DNA of 64,000 nt from Paraglaciecola marina (GTDB lineage Bacteria; Pseudomonadota; Gammaproteobacteria; Enterobacterales; Alteromonadaceae): positions 310,001-374,000 of the forward strand of contig NZ_SAIS01000001.1 of the NCBI RefSeq assembly GCF_004360155.1. The letters are read 5' to 3'. Each line of letters opens with the position of its first letter. Position 1 is the first letter of the stretch. Of the stretch, positions 1 to 8,442 are shown one piece after another. The notes under the pieces are model-generated. The model was not told the origin of the DNA and made no database searches. It saw only the letters and a list, made by a program, of their open reading frames with translations. The position numbers and the translations under genes are program-made.

Positions 1-1
1 T

Positions 2-2629
2 GAAGTGATGCACCTTACCTCACGAGCCGCCTCTACTCGGCCTTCCTATGCGATAACAACAACGTGCCCAGGATCAGATTTAGCAGGTGAAACGGCTGCC
101 GCTTTAGCGGCGATTGCTATGGTGTTTGAGTCTTCGGACAGCGCCTATGCGAGTACGTTACTTACTCACTCTGAAGAGTTATATACCTTTGCCAAGACCT
201 ATCAAGGTAAATACAGTGATTGTATAACTGACGCATCTGCATTTTATAACTCTTGGAGTGGTTACGCTGATGAGTTGGTATGGTCAGCTGCTTGGCTGTA
301 TAAAGCTACGGGCAATCAAAGTTATTTAGATGCAGCTAAAGCAGATTACGCTAACCTGGGCACAGAAGCGCAAACTGGCACTAAATCTTATAAATGGACC
401 CATGCCTGGGATGATAAAAGCTACGGTAGTTATGTGCTAATGGCCCAGCTAACAAACGAAGCCCAATATAAAGAGGATGCAGAGCGTTGGCTGGACTATT
501 GGACCGATGGTTATAACGGTGAAAAAATAGAATACACTGCTGGTGGACTTGCTCGACTCGATCAGTGGGGAGCTTTACGCTATACCGCGAACACATCGTT
601 TATTGCTTTGATTTATTCTGATTATTTGGCTGGTGAAGACGCTACAAATAGCCGTGTTAGCACTTATTATAATTTTGCTGTAAGCCAGATTGAATACATA
701 ATGGGTGATAATCCAAATGGGATCATTTATCAAATTGGCATGAGTGAAAATGGGCCTAAAAACCCTCACCATCGTACCGCTCATGGTAGTTGGGCTGATA
801 GTTTAGATGAGCCAGTTGAAAGCCGTCACTTGTTAGTGGGTGCCTTAGTTGGTGGGCCTAGTGCTGGTGATATTTATGTTGACGACCGAGGTGACTACAT
901 TTCTAACGAGGTAGCAACTGACTATAACGCCGGTTTTACGTCTGCACTTGCTCGGCTTTACTTAGATTTTGGTGGCGACCCTATTGATGACAGTCTATTT
1001 CCGGTTGCTGAAGTACGTGACTTAGAGTTTTACGTAGAAGCCAAGGTAAACTCTGAAGGTCCTCGATATGTTGAAATTGGCACAAATATTTATAATCACT
1101 CTGCTTGGCCTGCTCGTAATGGTAGTGATCTTAAGTTCCGTTACTGGGTTGATTTAACAAGCGAAATGGAAAAAGGATATAGCGTCAGTGATGTCACTGT
1201 ATCTGCCGCTTATACACAAGCAAGCAGCATATCGCAGCTGCAAGCTTGGGGTGATGCCAGCGATAATATTTATTACACTGAAGTATCTTTTGAGGGAGTT
1301 GATATATTCCCCGGTGGTCAATCAGACTCTAAAAAAGAAGTGCAGTTTAGATTGAGTCTGCCTAATACTAATGATGATGCTGATTGGGATAACTCAGATG
1401 ATCCTTCTTGGGCAGATTATACAAGTGCTTTCGCTGTTAGTTCAGCAATCGCTGTATATGAGGGCAATGAATTAGTGTGGGGAGAAGAGCCAAGCGCATC
1501 ATGCGGTGGGGATTCAGGCATCAATTGCGCGCCAACTGTGGATAATCTTACTACTTTGACTGCCTTTGAAACTTCTGTGGATATAGAGTTAACTGGTACT
1601 GATAGCGACGGGAGTATTGCATTTTATACTGTGTCTTCTCCGTCTAATGGCAGCATAAGTGGTGCTGGTGATTTCAGAACTTATACGCCAGATGATAACT
1701 TTTATGGTACCGATAGTTTTAGTTACACAGCAACAGATAATGTGGGGGCAGAGTCTAGTGCTGCCACCATTGCTGTGACAGTTGCAGAGCCACTTGTACC
1801 TAGTGTAGTGATTACCACTCCTAGCGATAATACTGAGGTATATGTAGGTGAAGAGTTTGCATTATCATTTAACTATAGCAATGCCGCTGGGGTAAGCGTG
1901 TTAGTTGAAGGTACTGAAGTGGTCGCAAGCACCACAAGTGCATCGGTAATAGTTATTGCGCCTACTACCGCTCAAAGTTTTTTAGTTGAAGTCATAGCCT
2001 TAGATGAAAATGGCGAAGCAACAACCGCATCTGATAGTTTGAGCTTGAGCGCAATTGAAAAGCCAATTAATGGTGTGCCGACGGCCGTTATCTCCTCTTC
2101 TGTAAGTGGCTTAACCGTTAACTTTGATTGTGGGTTGTCAACCGATCCAGATGATGATGCCCTAACTTGTAGTTGGGACTTTGGCGGAGGAAATGTCGCG
2201 ACAGGCAACATGATCAGTCACACCTTCATTGCTGAAGGTGCATATACAGTTAGCTTAATGGTGAGTGATGGTATCGATACAGATACGGCAACAGAAACTG
2301 TTACTGTTTTAGAGCCAATAGCCAGTGCCAATTGCGAATATATTCTTAGCAATGAATGGAATACTGGTTTTGTGGCTAACATTCGAATCTCTAATAACTC
2401 AACAGAAGTAATTGATTCTTGGCAGGTATCTTGGGAATACGCTGCGGGCACTGTTCGCACAAGTGGCTGGAATGCAGTTGTAACAGGTGCTAACCCTTAT
2501 ATAGCGACACCACTGGCTTGGAATAGTCAAATCAACCCTGGTGAATATGTAGAGTTTGGTATCCAGGGGAGTAAACCAACAGACCAAGCGGCTTCTATTC
2601 CTGTAGTAGTGGGTGATGTTTGTGACTAA
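2..2629 (+). CDS. Secreted GH9 endoglucanase (cellulase), 5' end outside the window
   Basis: The frame is open to the left edge, so the signal peptide and the N-terminal part of the catalytic domain are missing; the GTG/ATG near base 5 is not a start. The visible part hydrolyses beta-1,4-glucan, judged by GH9 signatures: PGSDLAGETAAALAA near the left edge, HHRTAHGSW at about residue 256 counted from base 5, and the DDRGDY...NEVATDYNAGF block whose Glu at about residue 302 is the family's general acid. A family 3-like cellulose-binding module follows (about 340-485), then a Big_9/cadherin-like domain (509-594), another Ig-like stretch, a PKD domain (692-770) and a C-terminal CBM2 (774-874) bracketed by cysteines. 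The architecture is that of an extracellular cellulase, fitting a marine polysaccharide degrader. A terminator follows directly. Confidence 0.93.
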   Translation, partial: EVMHLTSRAASTRPSYAITTTCPGSDLAGETAAALAAIAMVFESSDSAYASTLLTHSEELYTFAKTYQGKYSDCITDASAFYNSWSGYADELVWSAAWLYKATGNQSYLDAAKADYANLGTEAQTGTKSYKWTHAWDDKSYGSYVLMAQLTNEAQYKEDAERWLDYWTDGYNGEKIEYTAGGLARLDQWGALRYTANTSFIALIYSDYLAGEDATNSRVSTYYNFAVSQIEYIMGDNPNGIIYQIGMSENGPKNPHHRTAHGSWADSLDEPVESRHLLVGALVGGPSAGDIYVDDRGDYISNEVATDYNAGFTSALARLYLDFGGDPIDDSLFPVAEVRDLEFYVEAKVNSEGPRYVEIGTNIYNHSAWPARNGSDLKFRYWVDLTSEMEKGYSVSDVTVSAAYTQASSISQLQAWGDASDNIYYTEVSFEGVDIFPGGQSDSKKEVQFRLSLPNTNDDADWDNSDDPSWADYTSAFAVSSAIAVYEGNELVWGEEPSASCGGDSGINCAPTVDNLTTLTAFETSVDIELTGTDSDGSIAFYTVSSPSNGSISGAGDFRTYTPDDNFYGTDSFSYTATDNVGAESSAATIAVTVAEPLVPSVVITTPSDNTEVYVGEEFALSFNYSNAAGVSVLVEGTEVVASTTSASVIVIAPTTAQSFLVEVIALDENGEATTASDSLSLSAIEKPINGVPTAVISSSVSGLTVNFDCGLSTDPDDDALTCSWDFGGGNVATGNMISHTFIAEGAYTVSLMVSDGIDTDTATETVTVLEPIASANCEYILSNEWNTGFVANIRISNNSTEVIDSWQVSWEYAAGTVRTSGWNAVVTGANPYIATPLAWNSQINPGEYVEFGIQGSKPTDQAASIPVVVGDVCD

Positions 2630-2656
2630 TAATTAAATTATTTTAACTTCAACACA

Positions 2657-2698
2657 TTAAAGCCTGTGACTTCTATAGAGTTCACAGGCTTTTTATTT
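2657..2698 (+). terminator. Rho-independent terminator of the cellulase gene
   Basis: A perfect 10-bp inverted repeat, AAGCCTGTGA at 2660-2669 and TCACAGGCTT at 2682-2691, is followed by a T run. It lies 30 bases after the cellulase stop. It also separates that gene from the convergent minus-strand gene. Confidence 0.85.
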
Positions 2699-2736
2699 GG
2701 CTATAAAATCATAGTCAAACTCTATTGTTAAATGAG

Positions 2737-3636
2737 CTAACCTTCTAACTCTTTAATTTTCGTAAAAAGCTCCTGATTTTTTGGAGTTGAGATGTTTAGC
2801 TCTTGACTTTTTTTACCTACATAGCCGTTTATAAATTCTATTTCACTCTTACGTTTAAAGCTTATGTCTTGATGCATTGATGAGTAATTATTAGCGGTAG
2901 CCTTAATGACTTTCATTACATTTTGCTGCAGCGCTTCAGTGCTGGTAGCGTAACCAACTGCATTCATTACCTGAGCGACTTCTGAGCAAATAGCTTGGAT
3001 ATCTTGCTGATATTTCTTGTCTGCTAACTCGCCATTCTTTATATCGTTGATGGCTGTGAGTGGGTTTATCACTGAGTTGATGGTGAGTTTGCTCCATAAC
3101 GCTAGCCGAATATCTTGATGCCAAGTATTTGGGGGGAGTAACTTAGACACGCTTGATTCTATTAAGCTGGCATTGTCATCAGGTTTTGTAATCCAACCAA
3201 GGTGGGTTTCACCTAAGCCTGTTGCTTTTACACTTGTTTCAGTGGGCTTATACGCACCATAACTGGTGGTGCCAGCAATTATAGGGTTGATAGGGTAGAG
3301 TGCTTTTACTTGTTCAATTGTGCCCATGCCGTTATGCAATAAAACTAAGGTGTGCTTAGGTTTAATTTTTTTACTAAGTTGTTGTAGCGCGCCGAGCACT
3401 TGGTACGCCTTTATAGGTAAAACTACAACGTCAAAGTCTGATGCGCTTTTTATATCCGAGGTATGCGGATTGATAAGCGCTTTGTCTCCGTTAATAGTTT
3501 CAATATCTAGGGTAATAGCTATTGAGGTTTTTAACAGAAGTTGGTAATCAAGTTTTTGTTGGTGGCATGAATAAGCAATTAGGCTACCTATTGCCCCTTT
3601 GCCTAAAATCGCAATTTTAAGTGTTGCTGTACTCAC
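2737..3636 (-). CDS. panE: 2-dehydropantoate 2-reductase (ketopantoate reductase)
   Basis: This NADPH-dependent enzyme reduces ketopantoate to pantoate in pantothenate/CoA synthesis. The N-terminus carries the Rossmann motif LGKGAIGS, followed by the ApbA/PanE pattern (LVLLHNGMGTIEQV, then SKLTINSVINPLTA in the C-terminal domain). I place the start at the GTG at 3636, only two bases after the TAA of the upstream pseudouridine synthase gene (TAATAGTG), which suggests translational coupling. A longer frame reaching 3684 would overlap that gene and adds residues before the Rossmann fold that the family does not have. The resulting 299 aa is the normal length. The family also holds paralogues with other 2-oxoacid substrates, so the exact substrate is inferred. 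Confidence 0.85.
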   Translation of the reverse strand: MSTATLKIAILGKGAIGSLIAYSCHQQKLDYQLLLKTSIAITLDIETINGDKALINPHTSDIKSASDFDVVVLPIKAYQVLGALQQLSKKIKPKHTLVLLHNGMGTIEQVKALYPINPIIAGTTSYGAYKPTETSVKATGLGETHLGWITKPDDNASLIESSVSKLLPPNTWHQDIRLALWSKLTINSVINPLTAINDIKNGELADKKYQQDIQAICSEVAQVMNAVGYATSTEALQQNVMKVIKATANNYSSMHQDISFKRKSEIEFINGYVGKKSQELNISTPKNQELFTKIKELEG

Positions 3637-3638
3637 TA

Positions 3639-4349
3639 TTAACTTAAGGAGTTCATTGCAGACTTTGGCCAATTCAATGACCAAGGTTGCTTGTGGGTTT
3701 CTATTATAATTTGAGTTTCGACCTGCGTGAAATTTTCACCTTCTGATGGTGGGCACATTATCGATATAGGTGTATCTTGATACACAAACTGAATCCCATA
3801 AGCGTGTAGATAAGTTCTATCTGAAATCTGTCCACCATAGAGCTTATCTCCTAAAATAGGAGCACCTAGGCTTTTTAATGCGACTCTTATTTGATGAGTT
3901 TTTCCGGTGAGAGGTTTAATTAAGTACAAGCGTAGACTTGGCGACACAGAAAAACTGAAAAACTGGGTGGCAGCTTGTTGAGTTTTACTATTGTCAAGGA
4001 TCCACTTGCCATCTCTAACTTTTTTCATGCCGCCTTTTATTGTGCCTTGTTTCTTTTTTGGCTTTTTAGTGGCTAAAGCTAGGTAATATTTCGCGATTTT
4101 TTTCTGCTCGAAAAGCGTCCCAAATATAGCCGCTGCTTTAGCCGTTTTTGCCAGTATCAGAATACCAGAGGTAACTTTATCTAAACGATGAACTAGCCAT
4201 AGTTTTTCAATATTAAGTTGCTTACAAATAAGTGGTAAAATACCTTGTTGAGATATTTCGTTTTGAACCGCTAGATGGGGCGGTTTGTTTATCACGATAA
4301 AGTCAAAGTGGTCATATAAAACTTGAATCTTGGCGGGCACGGCGCACAC
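3639..4349 (-). CDS. RluA-family pseudouridine synthase
   Basis: The 236-aa protein contains the catalytic HRLDKVTSGILILAK block with the active-site Asp, the NKPPHLAVQ strand near the N-terminus and the GKTHQIRVALKSLGAPILGD motif. All are diagnostic of RluA/RluC/RluD/TruC enzymes that isomerise uridine in rRNA or tRNA. There is no N-terminal S4 domain, so it resembles the short, S4-less branch (RluA, TruC and the uncharacterised TIGR01621-like group). The RNA target cannot be read from the sequence. The gene is the first of a minus-strand pair with panE. The Hpt gene lies 13 bases upstream on the same strand, so the three may be co-transcribed. Confidence 0.88.
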   Translation of the reverse strand: MCAVPAKIQVLYDHFDFIVINKPPHLAVQNEISQQGILPLICKQLNIEKLWLVHRLDKVTSGILILAKTAKAAAIFGTLFEQKKIAKYYLALATKKPKKKQGTIKGGMKKVRDGKWILDNSKTQQAATQFFSFSVSPSLRLYLIKPLTGKTHQIRVALKSLGAPILGDKLYGGQISDRTYLHAYGIQFVYQDTPISIMCPPSEGENFTQVETQIIIETHKQPWSLNWPKSAMNSLS

Positions 4350-4362
4350 TCTTTTCTATTTG

Positions 4363-4908
4363 TTATTGAAGCAGCTGCAATGCGCGAGCGTAGTCAAAAT
4401 CATCAATTGAATTTTTTAATGCGTTTTTTACATCTGGCGCCAAATCTAGTTTTTGCATAAATTTTTGCATTTTGACTTCAGAAATAAACTCATTGCGTTT
4501 TAATGCGGTAATCAACACTTGTTTACTGTCAGATTCGATTGCAGGCTTTGCTTCTGGAGTGTCATTGCTATTAGAAATGAAACCTGTAACTGTGGTTAAC
4601 GTGGTACTAAGTAGCTCTAAATATTCAACTATTAATCGCTCTTCTAAGTTTACCGTTAATTTAGGTTCAAATTCTTTTGAAGCATGGTGTAATGCCTCCA
4701 TACCTAAATTGCCACTAATTCCTTTCAAAGTATGTATATCTCTTTGTAAGGTGTCAGTGTCTCCCTGCAGCATGAGTTCAGTAAACTTTTCATTAAAGTT
4801 AAGGTATTCCAGCACAAATTTATTTAGAATTTTTATGAGTAATGGGCAACTACCGTTAAATTGACGAAGTGCAAATTCACTATTGAAAATATGTGTATTA
4901 GCGTCCAT
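4363..4908 (-). CDS. Hpt domain phosphotransfer protein
   Basis: This 181-aa protein has a histidine phosphotransfer domain in its first half: the motif DIHTLKGISGNLGM supplies the phosphorylatable His at about residue 59 in the usual H-x-L-K-G-x-S/A-x-x-x-G context. No kinase or receiver domain is fused to it, so it would act as an independent relay between a hybrid histidine kinase and a response regulator. The C-terminal 70 residues are not recognisable. Neither partner is adjacent; kinases and receivers a few kilobases away (8.4-17.3 kb) lack their own Hpt but also do not look like hybrid kinases, so a link to them is speculative. Confidence 0.8.
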   Translation of the reverse strand: MDANTHIFNSEFALRQFNGSCPLLIKILNKFVLEYLNFNEKFTELMLQGDTDTLQRDIHTLKGISGNLGMEALHHASKEFEPKLTVNLEERLIVEYLELLSTTLTTVTGFISNSNDTPEAKPAIESDSKQVLITALKRNEFISEVKMQKFMQKLDLAPDVKNALKNSIDDFDYARALQLLQ

Positions 4909-5273
4909 TTGTTACTCTTTGTTTTTATTGGTAAGTAATCTTAGCAGTTTGGCACAGGAGATTAATAGGCAATTGATAATGATTTTTATCTAAAATATAA
5001 CTTTCTTTTGATTATCATTGGTATGTTTAATAATTATTTATGTGAATATTATTGCATTAGTCTCTGGTTACTTTATCTGTCATCTGAGGGTAGACTAACA
5101 AAATAGTTGGAATCAAAACTCAAGAAACACGTTCTTTAGTAATTAAGAATAAGGTGTTAATTATTATCGCCTACGAACTTAGGGCCTAGATGGGCTTTCG
5201 ATCGTGATAAGAACTTTATAATAGTTTAATAATCAGGTTATAGAGCCCATACATTTTTATATTGGATATTATT
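4909..5273. promoter_or_regulatory. AT-rich intergenic region with Fur-box-like sequences upstream of gshA
   Basis: No coding frame was found in these 365 bases between the divergent Hpt and gshA genes. Two Fur-like elements are visible: GATAATGATTTTTATC at 4975-4990 and TGATTATCATT at 5009-5019, the latter matching 11 contiguous positions of the GATAATGAT-type consensus. The second overlaps a candidate -35 TTGATT (5008-5013), spaced 17 bp from TAATTAT (5031-5037), pointing toward gshA. The transcript would have a leader of about 230 bases. Within it ATGGGCT (5189-5195) can pair with AGCCCAT (5244-5250). Confidence 0.5.
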
Positions 5274-6857
5274 TTGCAAGTAAATGAAACATCTTTTTCT
5301 GCGCGTTTAGCAACTTTACAGAATCCGTCAATCATGAAGACTTTGACGGGTATAAAACATGGGGTAGAGCGAGAAACCTTGCGTATTAACCCAAATGGAG
5401 GCCTTGCACAAACACCACACCAAGAATCCTTAGGTGCTGCTTTAACCCATGAGTTTATAACAACGGACTTTTCTGAGTCATTGTTAGAATTTATCACCCC
5501 CCCAGAAACGTCTATTGATAAAACAATTGGCCAATTGAAAGATGTTCACAAGTTTGTAATGACAAACATTGGCGAAGAGCGCTTATGGCCGATGAGCATG
5601 CCTTGTTTTATTGAGAACCAAGAAGCTATTCCTATTGCTAATTATGGAACGTCTAATGTTGGCAAAATGAAGAGTTTGTATCGGGTTGGATTAAAAAACC
5701 GCTATGGCAGTATGATGCAAGCTATATCAGGAGTGCACTTTAATTTCTCCTTGCCTGATGAGTTTTGGGGGAAATGGCTGGCTGATGACTCTAATGTAAA
5801 AGCAGATAAAGACTCTATTTCTTCAGCTTACTTTGGGCTAATACGGAATTATCGACGATTTTGTTGGGTAATTCCCTATTTATATGGGGCTTCACCTGCT
5901 TTATGTCGTTCGTTTATCAAAGGTAAAGAAACGGGTTTACCATTCAAAACATTAGGTAAAGGTACTTACTATTTACCTTATGCTACCTCTCTTAGAATGA
6001 GTGACTTAGGTTATACCAATAGTGCTCAATCAGGGTTGAATATTTGCTACAACAAAGTAGATAGCTATATAGCTTCATTACGGGCAGCAATCAATCAGCC
6101 TTCTGAAAACTATGAGATGTTTGCGGGTAAAAAAGATGGAAAATACCAGCAACTTAATAGCAATGTATTACAGATTGAAAATGAGCTTTATTCTCCTATT
6201 AGGCCCAAGCAACCTACTCGTTCGTTGGAAAAACCAACCGATGCATTGGATGAAAGAGGCGTCAGTTATATTGAAGTTAGAGCACTAGACGTTAATCCGT
6301 TTTCAGCCATAGGGATAGAGCGTAATCAATTTTATTTTTTAGATGTGTTCTTACTTTATTGTTTAGTTAAGCCTAGTAGTTTCATGAATTCAGATGAATA
6401 TCATGAAACAGAAGTAAACTTAAATGCGGTAGTTGAGCGAGGCCGTGACCCCAAACTAAGACTAACTAATGCTTCAGAGCCAGTTGAAATGAAAACTTGG
6501 GCATTGCAGCTATTTTCTGAAATGCAAGAAATCGCCAATATTTTAGATCAAGCAAATGATACCCAAGATTATTCCTTGGCATTAGCAGCTGAAAAACAAA
6601 AGATACTGGATCCAAGGTTAACACCATCGGCTCGTATCCTAGAACATCTAATAAATGAAAATATCGATAATGGAAACTTAGGTTTAAGCTTAGCAGAGTC
6701 TTTTAAAAGTGAGTTGATTAGCTCGGATTACGAGTTTATGAATGCCGAAGATTTAGCTACACATGCGGCATTGTCAATAGAAAAACAGCGAGTAATAGAA
6801 CAGCAGGAACAAGTGTCTTTTGATGATTTTCTAGTAAGTTATTTTTCTGATAAATAA
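5274..6857 (+). CDS. gshA: Glutamate-cysteine ligase (proteobacterial type)
   Basis: The enzyme joins glutamate and cysteine, using ATP, in the first step of glutathione synthesis. The sequence runs parallel to Escherichia coli GshA: GVERETLRI, ALTHEFITTDFSESLLEFITPP, WPMSMPCFI, NYGTSNVGKMKSLYR, KNRYGSMMQAISGVHFNFSLP, and YIEVRALDVNPFSAIGI. The length of 527 aa is usual. No ATG lies at the expected N-terminus. I prefer the TTG at 5274, which has GGA seven bases upstream; another in-frame TTG at 5262 lacks a ribosome-binding site, and the first ATG at 5334 would trim conserved sequence length. A stem-loop follows the stop. Confidence 0.93.
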   Translation: MQVNETSFSARLATLQNPSIMKTLTGIKHGVERETLRINPNGGLAQTPHQESLGAALTHEFITTDFSESLLEFITPPETSIDKTIGQLKDVHKFVMTNIGEERLWPMSMPCFIENQEAIPIANYGTSNVGKMKSLYRVGLKNRYGSMMQAISGVHFNFSLPDEFWGKWLADDSNVKADKDSISSAYFGLIRNYRRFCWVIPYLYGASPALCRSFIKGKETGLPFKTLGKGTYYLPYATSLRMSDLGYTNSAQSGLNICYNKVDSYIASLRAAINQPSENYEMFAGKKDGKYQQLNSNVLQIENELYSPIRPKQPTRSLEKPTDALDERGVSYIEVRALDVNPFSAIGIERNQFYFLDVFLLYCLVKPSSFMNSDEYHETEVNLNAVVERGRDPKLRLTNASEPVEMKTWALQLFSEMQEIANILDQANDTQDYSLALAAEKQKILDPRLTPSARILEHLINENIDNGNLGLSLAESFKSELISSDYEFMNAEDLATHAALSIEKQRVIEQQEQVSFDDFLVSYFSDK

Positions 6858-6864
6858 ATTTGGC

Positions 6865-6897
6865 GAAAAAAAAAGCCTGACTAATGTCAGGCTTAAA
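6865..6897. terminator. Stem-loop after gshA with the T run on the minus-strand side
   Basis: AAGCCTGAC (6873-6881), loop TAAT, and GTCAGGCTT (6886-6894) form a perfect 9-bp stem. The A run lies upstream of it on the plus strand, so the classic U-tract would be formed by minus-strand transcription. On the plus strand only two T residues follow. Confidence 0.6.
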
Positions 6898-6950
6898 GTC
6901 ACTACTAGGGAAACACACAATAATAAAAACACGTTAATTAAGAGTAGACG

Positions 6951-7595
6951 ATGATACAAAAGTTCACCAAAAAAATTTTATTGTTAAAAAACGGAATGAG
7001 CTTTTTTCTGATTGTTTTATTTTTGAATGGATGTGCCAATACCCCTCCTAAAAATATAAGTAATATTTGTGAGATCTTTTTTGAAAAGCGAGATTGGTAT
7101 GATGTTGCTGCGGATATGAATAAAAAGTGGGGGGTTCCTATCCACGTGCCTATGTCTATGATGTATCAGGAAAGTTCATTTAAAGCCAAAGCCCGACCAC
7201 CCAAAGATTACATTTTTTTTGGCTTAATACCTTGGGGGAGAGTTAGCTCAGCTTATGGTTACTCTCAAGCTAAAACACCTACCTGGTCTGACTATAAACG
7301 GGAGACAAAAAACTCTTGGGCTGATAGAACTGACTTTGATGACGCTATGGATTTTATGGGGTGGTTCATTACAAAAACTCATAAAATGAATGGAATCTCA
7401 AAATGGGATGCTGAATTACAATATTTGAATTATCACGAAGGCTGGGGTGGCTATAAAAGGGGGAGTTACAATAGCAAGCCTTGGTTAAAGAAAGTTGCTA
7501 AAACAGTGGAGGCTAGATCATTGAGGTACGCCACACAACTTAAAACCTGTGAAGAAGAGTTATCTAGAGGATGGTTTTGGGGGTTGTTTGATTAA
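6951..7595 (+). CDS. Lipoprotein with lysozyme-like (transglycosylase SLT-type) domain
   Basis: The 214-aa product begins with a lysine-rich stretch, a hydrophobic segment and a lipobox LNGC with the modified cysteine at residue 28, so it should be an anchored lipoprotein. The mature part has MSMMYQESSFKAKARPP, which resembles the catalytic-Glu region of lytic transglycosylases, followed by YGYSQAKTPTW and a region ending YLNYHEGWGGYKRG that fits the same lysozyme-like fold. It would cut or bind peptidoglycan in the periplasm. The ribosome-binding site is weak (AAGAGTAG before the ATG). The gene stands alone between gshA and the H-NOX operon. Confidence 0.7.
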   Translation: MIQKFTKKILLLKNGMSFFLIVLFLNGCANTPPKNISNICEIFFEKRDWYDVAADMNKKWGVPIHVPMSMMYQESSFKAKARPPKDYIFFGLIPWGRVSSAYGYSQAKTPTWSDYKRETKNSWADRTDFDDAMDFMGWFITKTHKMNGISKWDAELQYLNYHEGWGGYKRGSYNSKPWLKKVAKTVEARSLRYATQLKTCEEELSRGWFWGLFD

Positions 7596-7899
7596 CTTAA
7601 GTTGGATATAGGGTGCCGCGCATTGTTCAAATTCCATTTATAGATGTAAAGTTAAGAAAATATGTAAATTGATTGTTTTTCCTTAGTTAGCCCATACTGC
7701 AACAATAAGTTTGGTTTGAAATTCAAGCTGTTTGTGTGAATTGCGACCTGAAAATATACCTATGTGTTGGTTTATATAACTTTGTAAAATATAAGTTAAG
7801 ATAAAGTCGGGAGTGGTTCAGGTAATACTCTTAAACTTGTACCTGATTGTTAAGTGGATAATCTGTTCATGGCGAATTGGAGGCGAATTGGAGGCGAAT
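7596..7899 (+). promoter_or_regulatory. Upstream region of the H-NOX operon
   Basis: No gene is visible in these 304 bases. A candidate sigma-70 promoter, TTGGTT (7767-7772), 17-bp spacer, TATAAG (7790-7795), would start transcription about 100 bases before the H-NOX start. Just before the ATG an 11-bp unit GGCGAATTGGA is repeated about 2.6 times (7871-7899), giving two GGAGG Shine-Dalgarno sequences, of which the second is correctly spaced. Confidence 0.4.
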
Positions 7900-8442
7900 A
7901 TGAAAGGCATAGTTTTTGTAAAGTTTAACGAGTTTATTGAGGAAGTGTGGGGCGATGAGTTTTGGGATGAATTATTAAGTGAAGCTAACCTTGCAAGTGA
8001 AGGTGTCTATACTACGGTTGCTACCTATGATGATGAAGAGCTCTTTACATTAGTTGGGCTAGTTGTTGTTAAAAAAGGCATAAGTGCCAAAGATGCACAG
8101 TTTGCTTTCGGTAAGTGGGTTTTTAAAGAATTATATAACCTTGCACCTCCTGGGGCACATGACTTTAAAGATGTGTTTGAATTTTTACATGCAGTACAAG
8201 ACTTTATACATGTAGAAGTGAAAAAATTGAATCCTGATGCTTTACTTCCAGAGTTTGAATTCTTATCCGAAACATCAAACGTATTAACTTTTAAATACCT
8301 ATCACCTCGCAAGCTTTGCTATTTCTGCGAAGGTATTATCCATGGCCTTGCAGAGCATACGGGGCAAGATATAAAGGTCTCCCAGCCTGAGTGTGAGCAT
8401 GAAGCCGGAGAACAGTGTGTTATAGAGGTTGAAAAAGTTTGA
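7900..8442 (+). CDS. hnoX: H-NOX haem-binding nitric oxide sensor
   Basis: This 180-aa cytosolic protein binds haem and senses NO. It begins MKGIVFVKFNEFIEEVWG like stand-alone bacterial H-NOX proteins. The proximal haem ligand is His104 in the context HAVQDFIHVEV, and the family's Y-x-S-x-R motif is present as YLSPR. A C-terminal cluster of Cys and His (LCYFCEG, PECEHEAGEQC) matches the zinc-binding region of proteobacterial H-NOX. The start is the ATG at 7900, with GGAGG five bases upstream; a longer frame from 7813 adds an unrelated N-terminus. The stop overlaps the start of the kinase gene by four bases, the usual H-NOX/kinase pairing. Confidence 0.95.
   Translation: MKGIVFVKFNEFIEEVWGDEFWDELLSEANLASEGVYTTVATYDDEELFTLVGLVVVKKGISAKDAQFAFGKWVFKELYNLAPPGAHDFKDVFEFLHAVQDFIHVEVKKLNPDALLPEFEFLSETSNVLTFKYLSPRKLCYFCEGIIHGLAEHTGQDIKVSQPECEHEAGEQCVIEVEKV

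Noticed and set aside
5043-5270. A RyhB homologue downstream of the Fur box
   Set aside because: I could not find the RyhB core sequence or a compact terminator; only the promoter-like arrangement is supported.
7813-7899. A longer H-NOX frame starting at a GTG at 7813
   Set aside because: The H-NOX family starts at MKG, and the ATG at 7900 has a well-spaced GGAGG. The extra residues resemble no H-NOX sequence.
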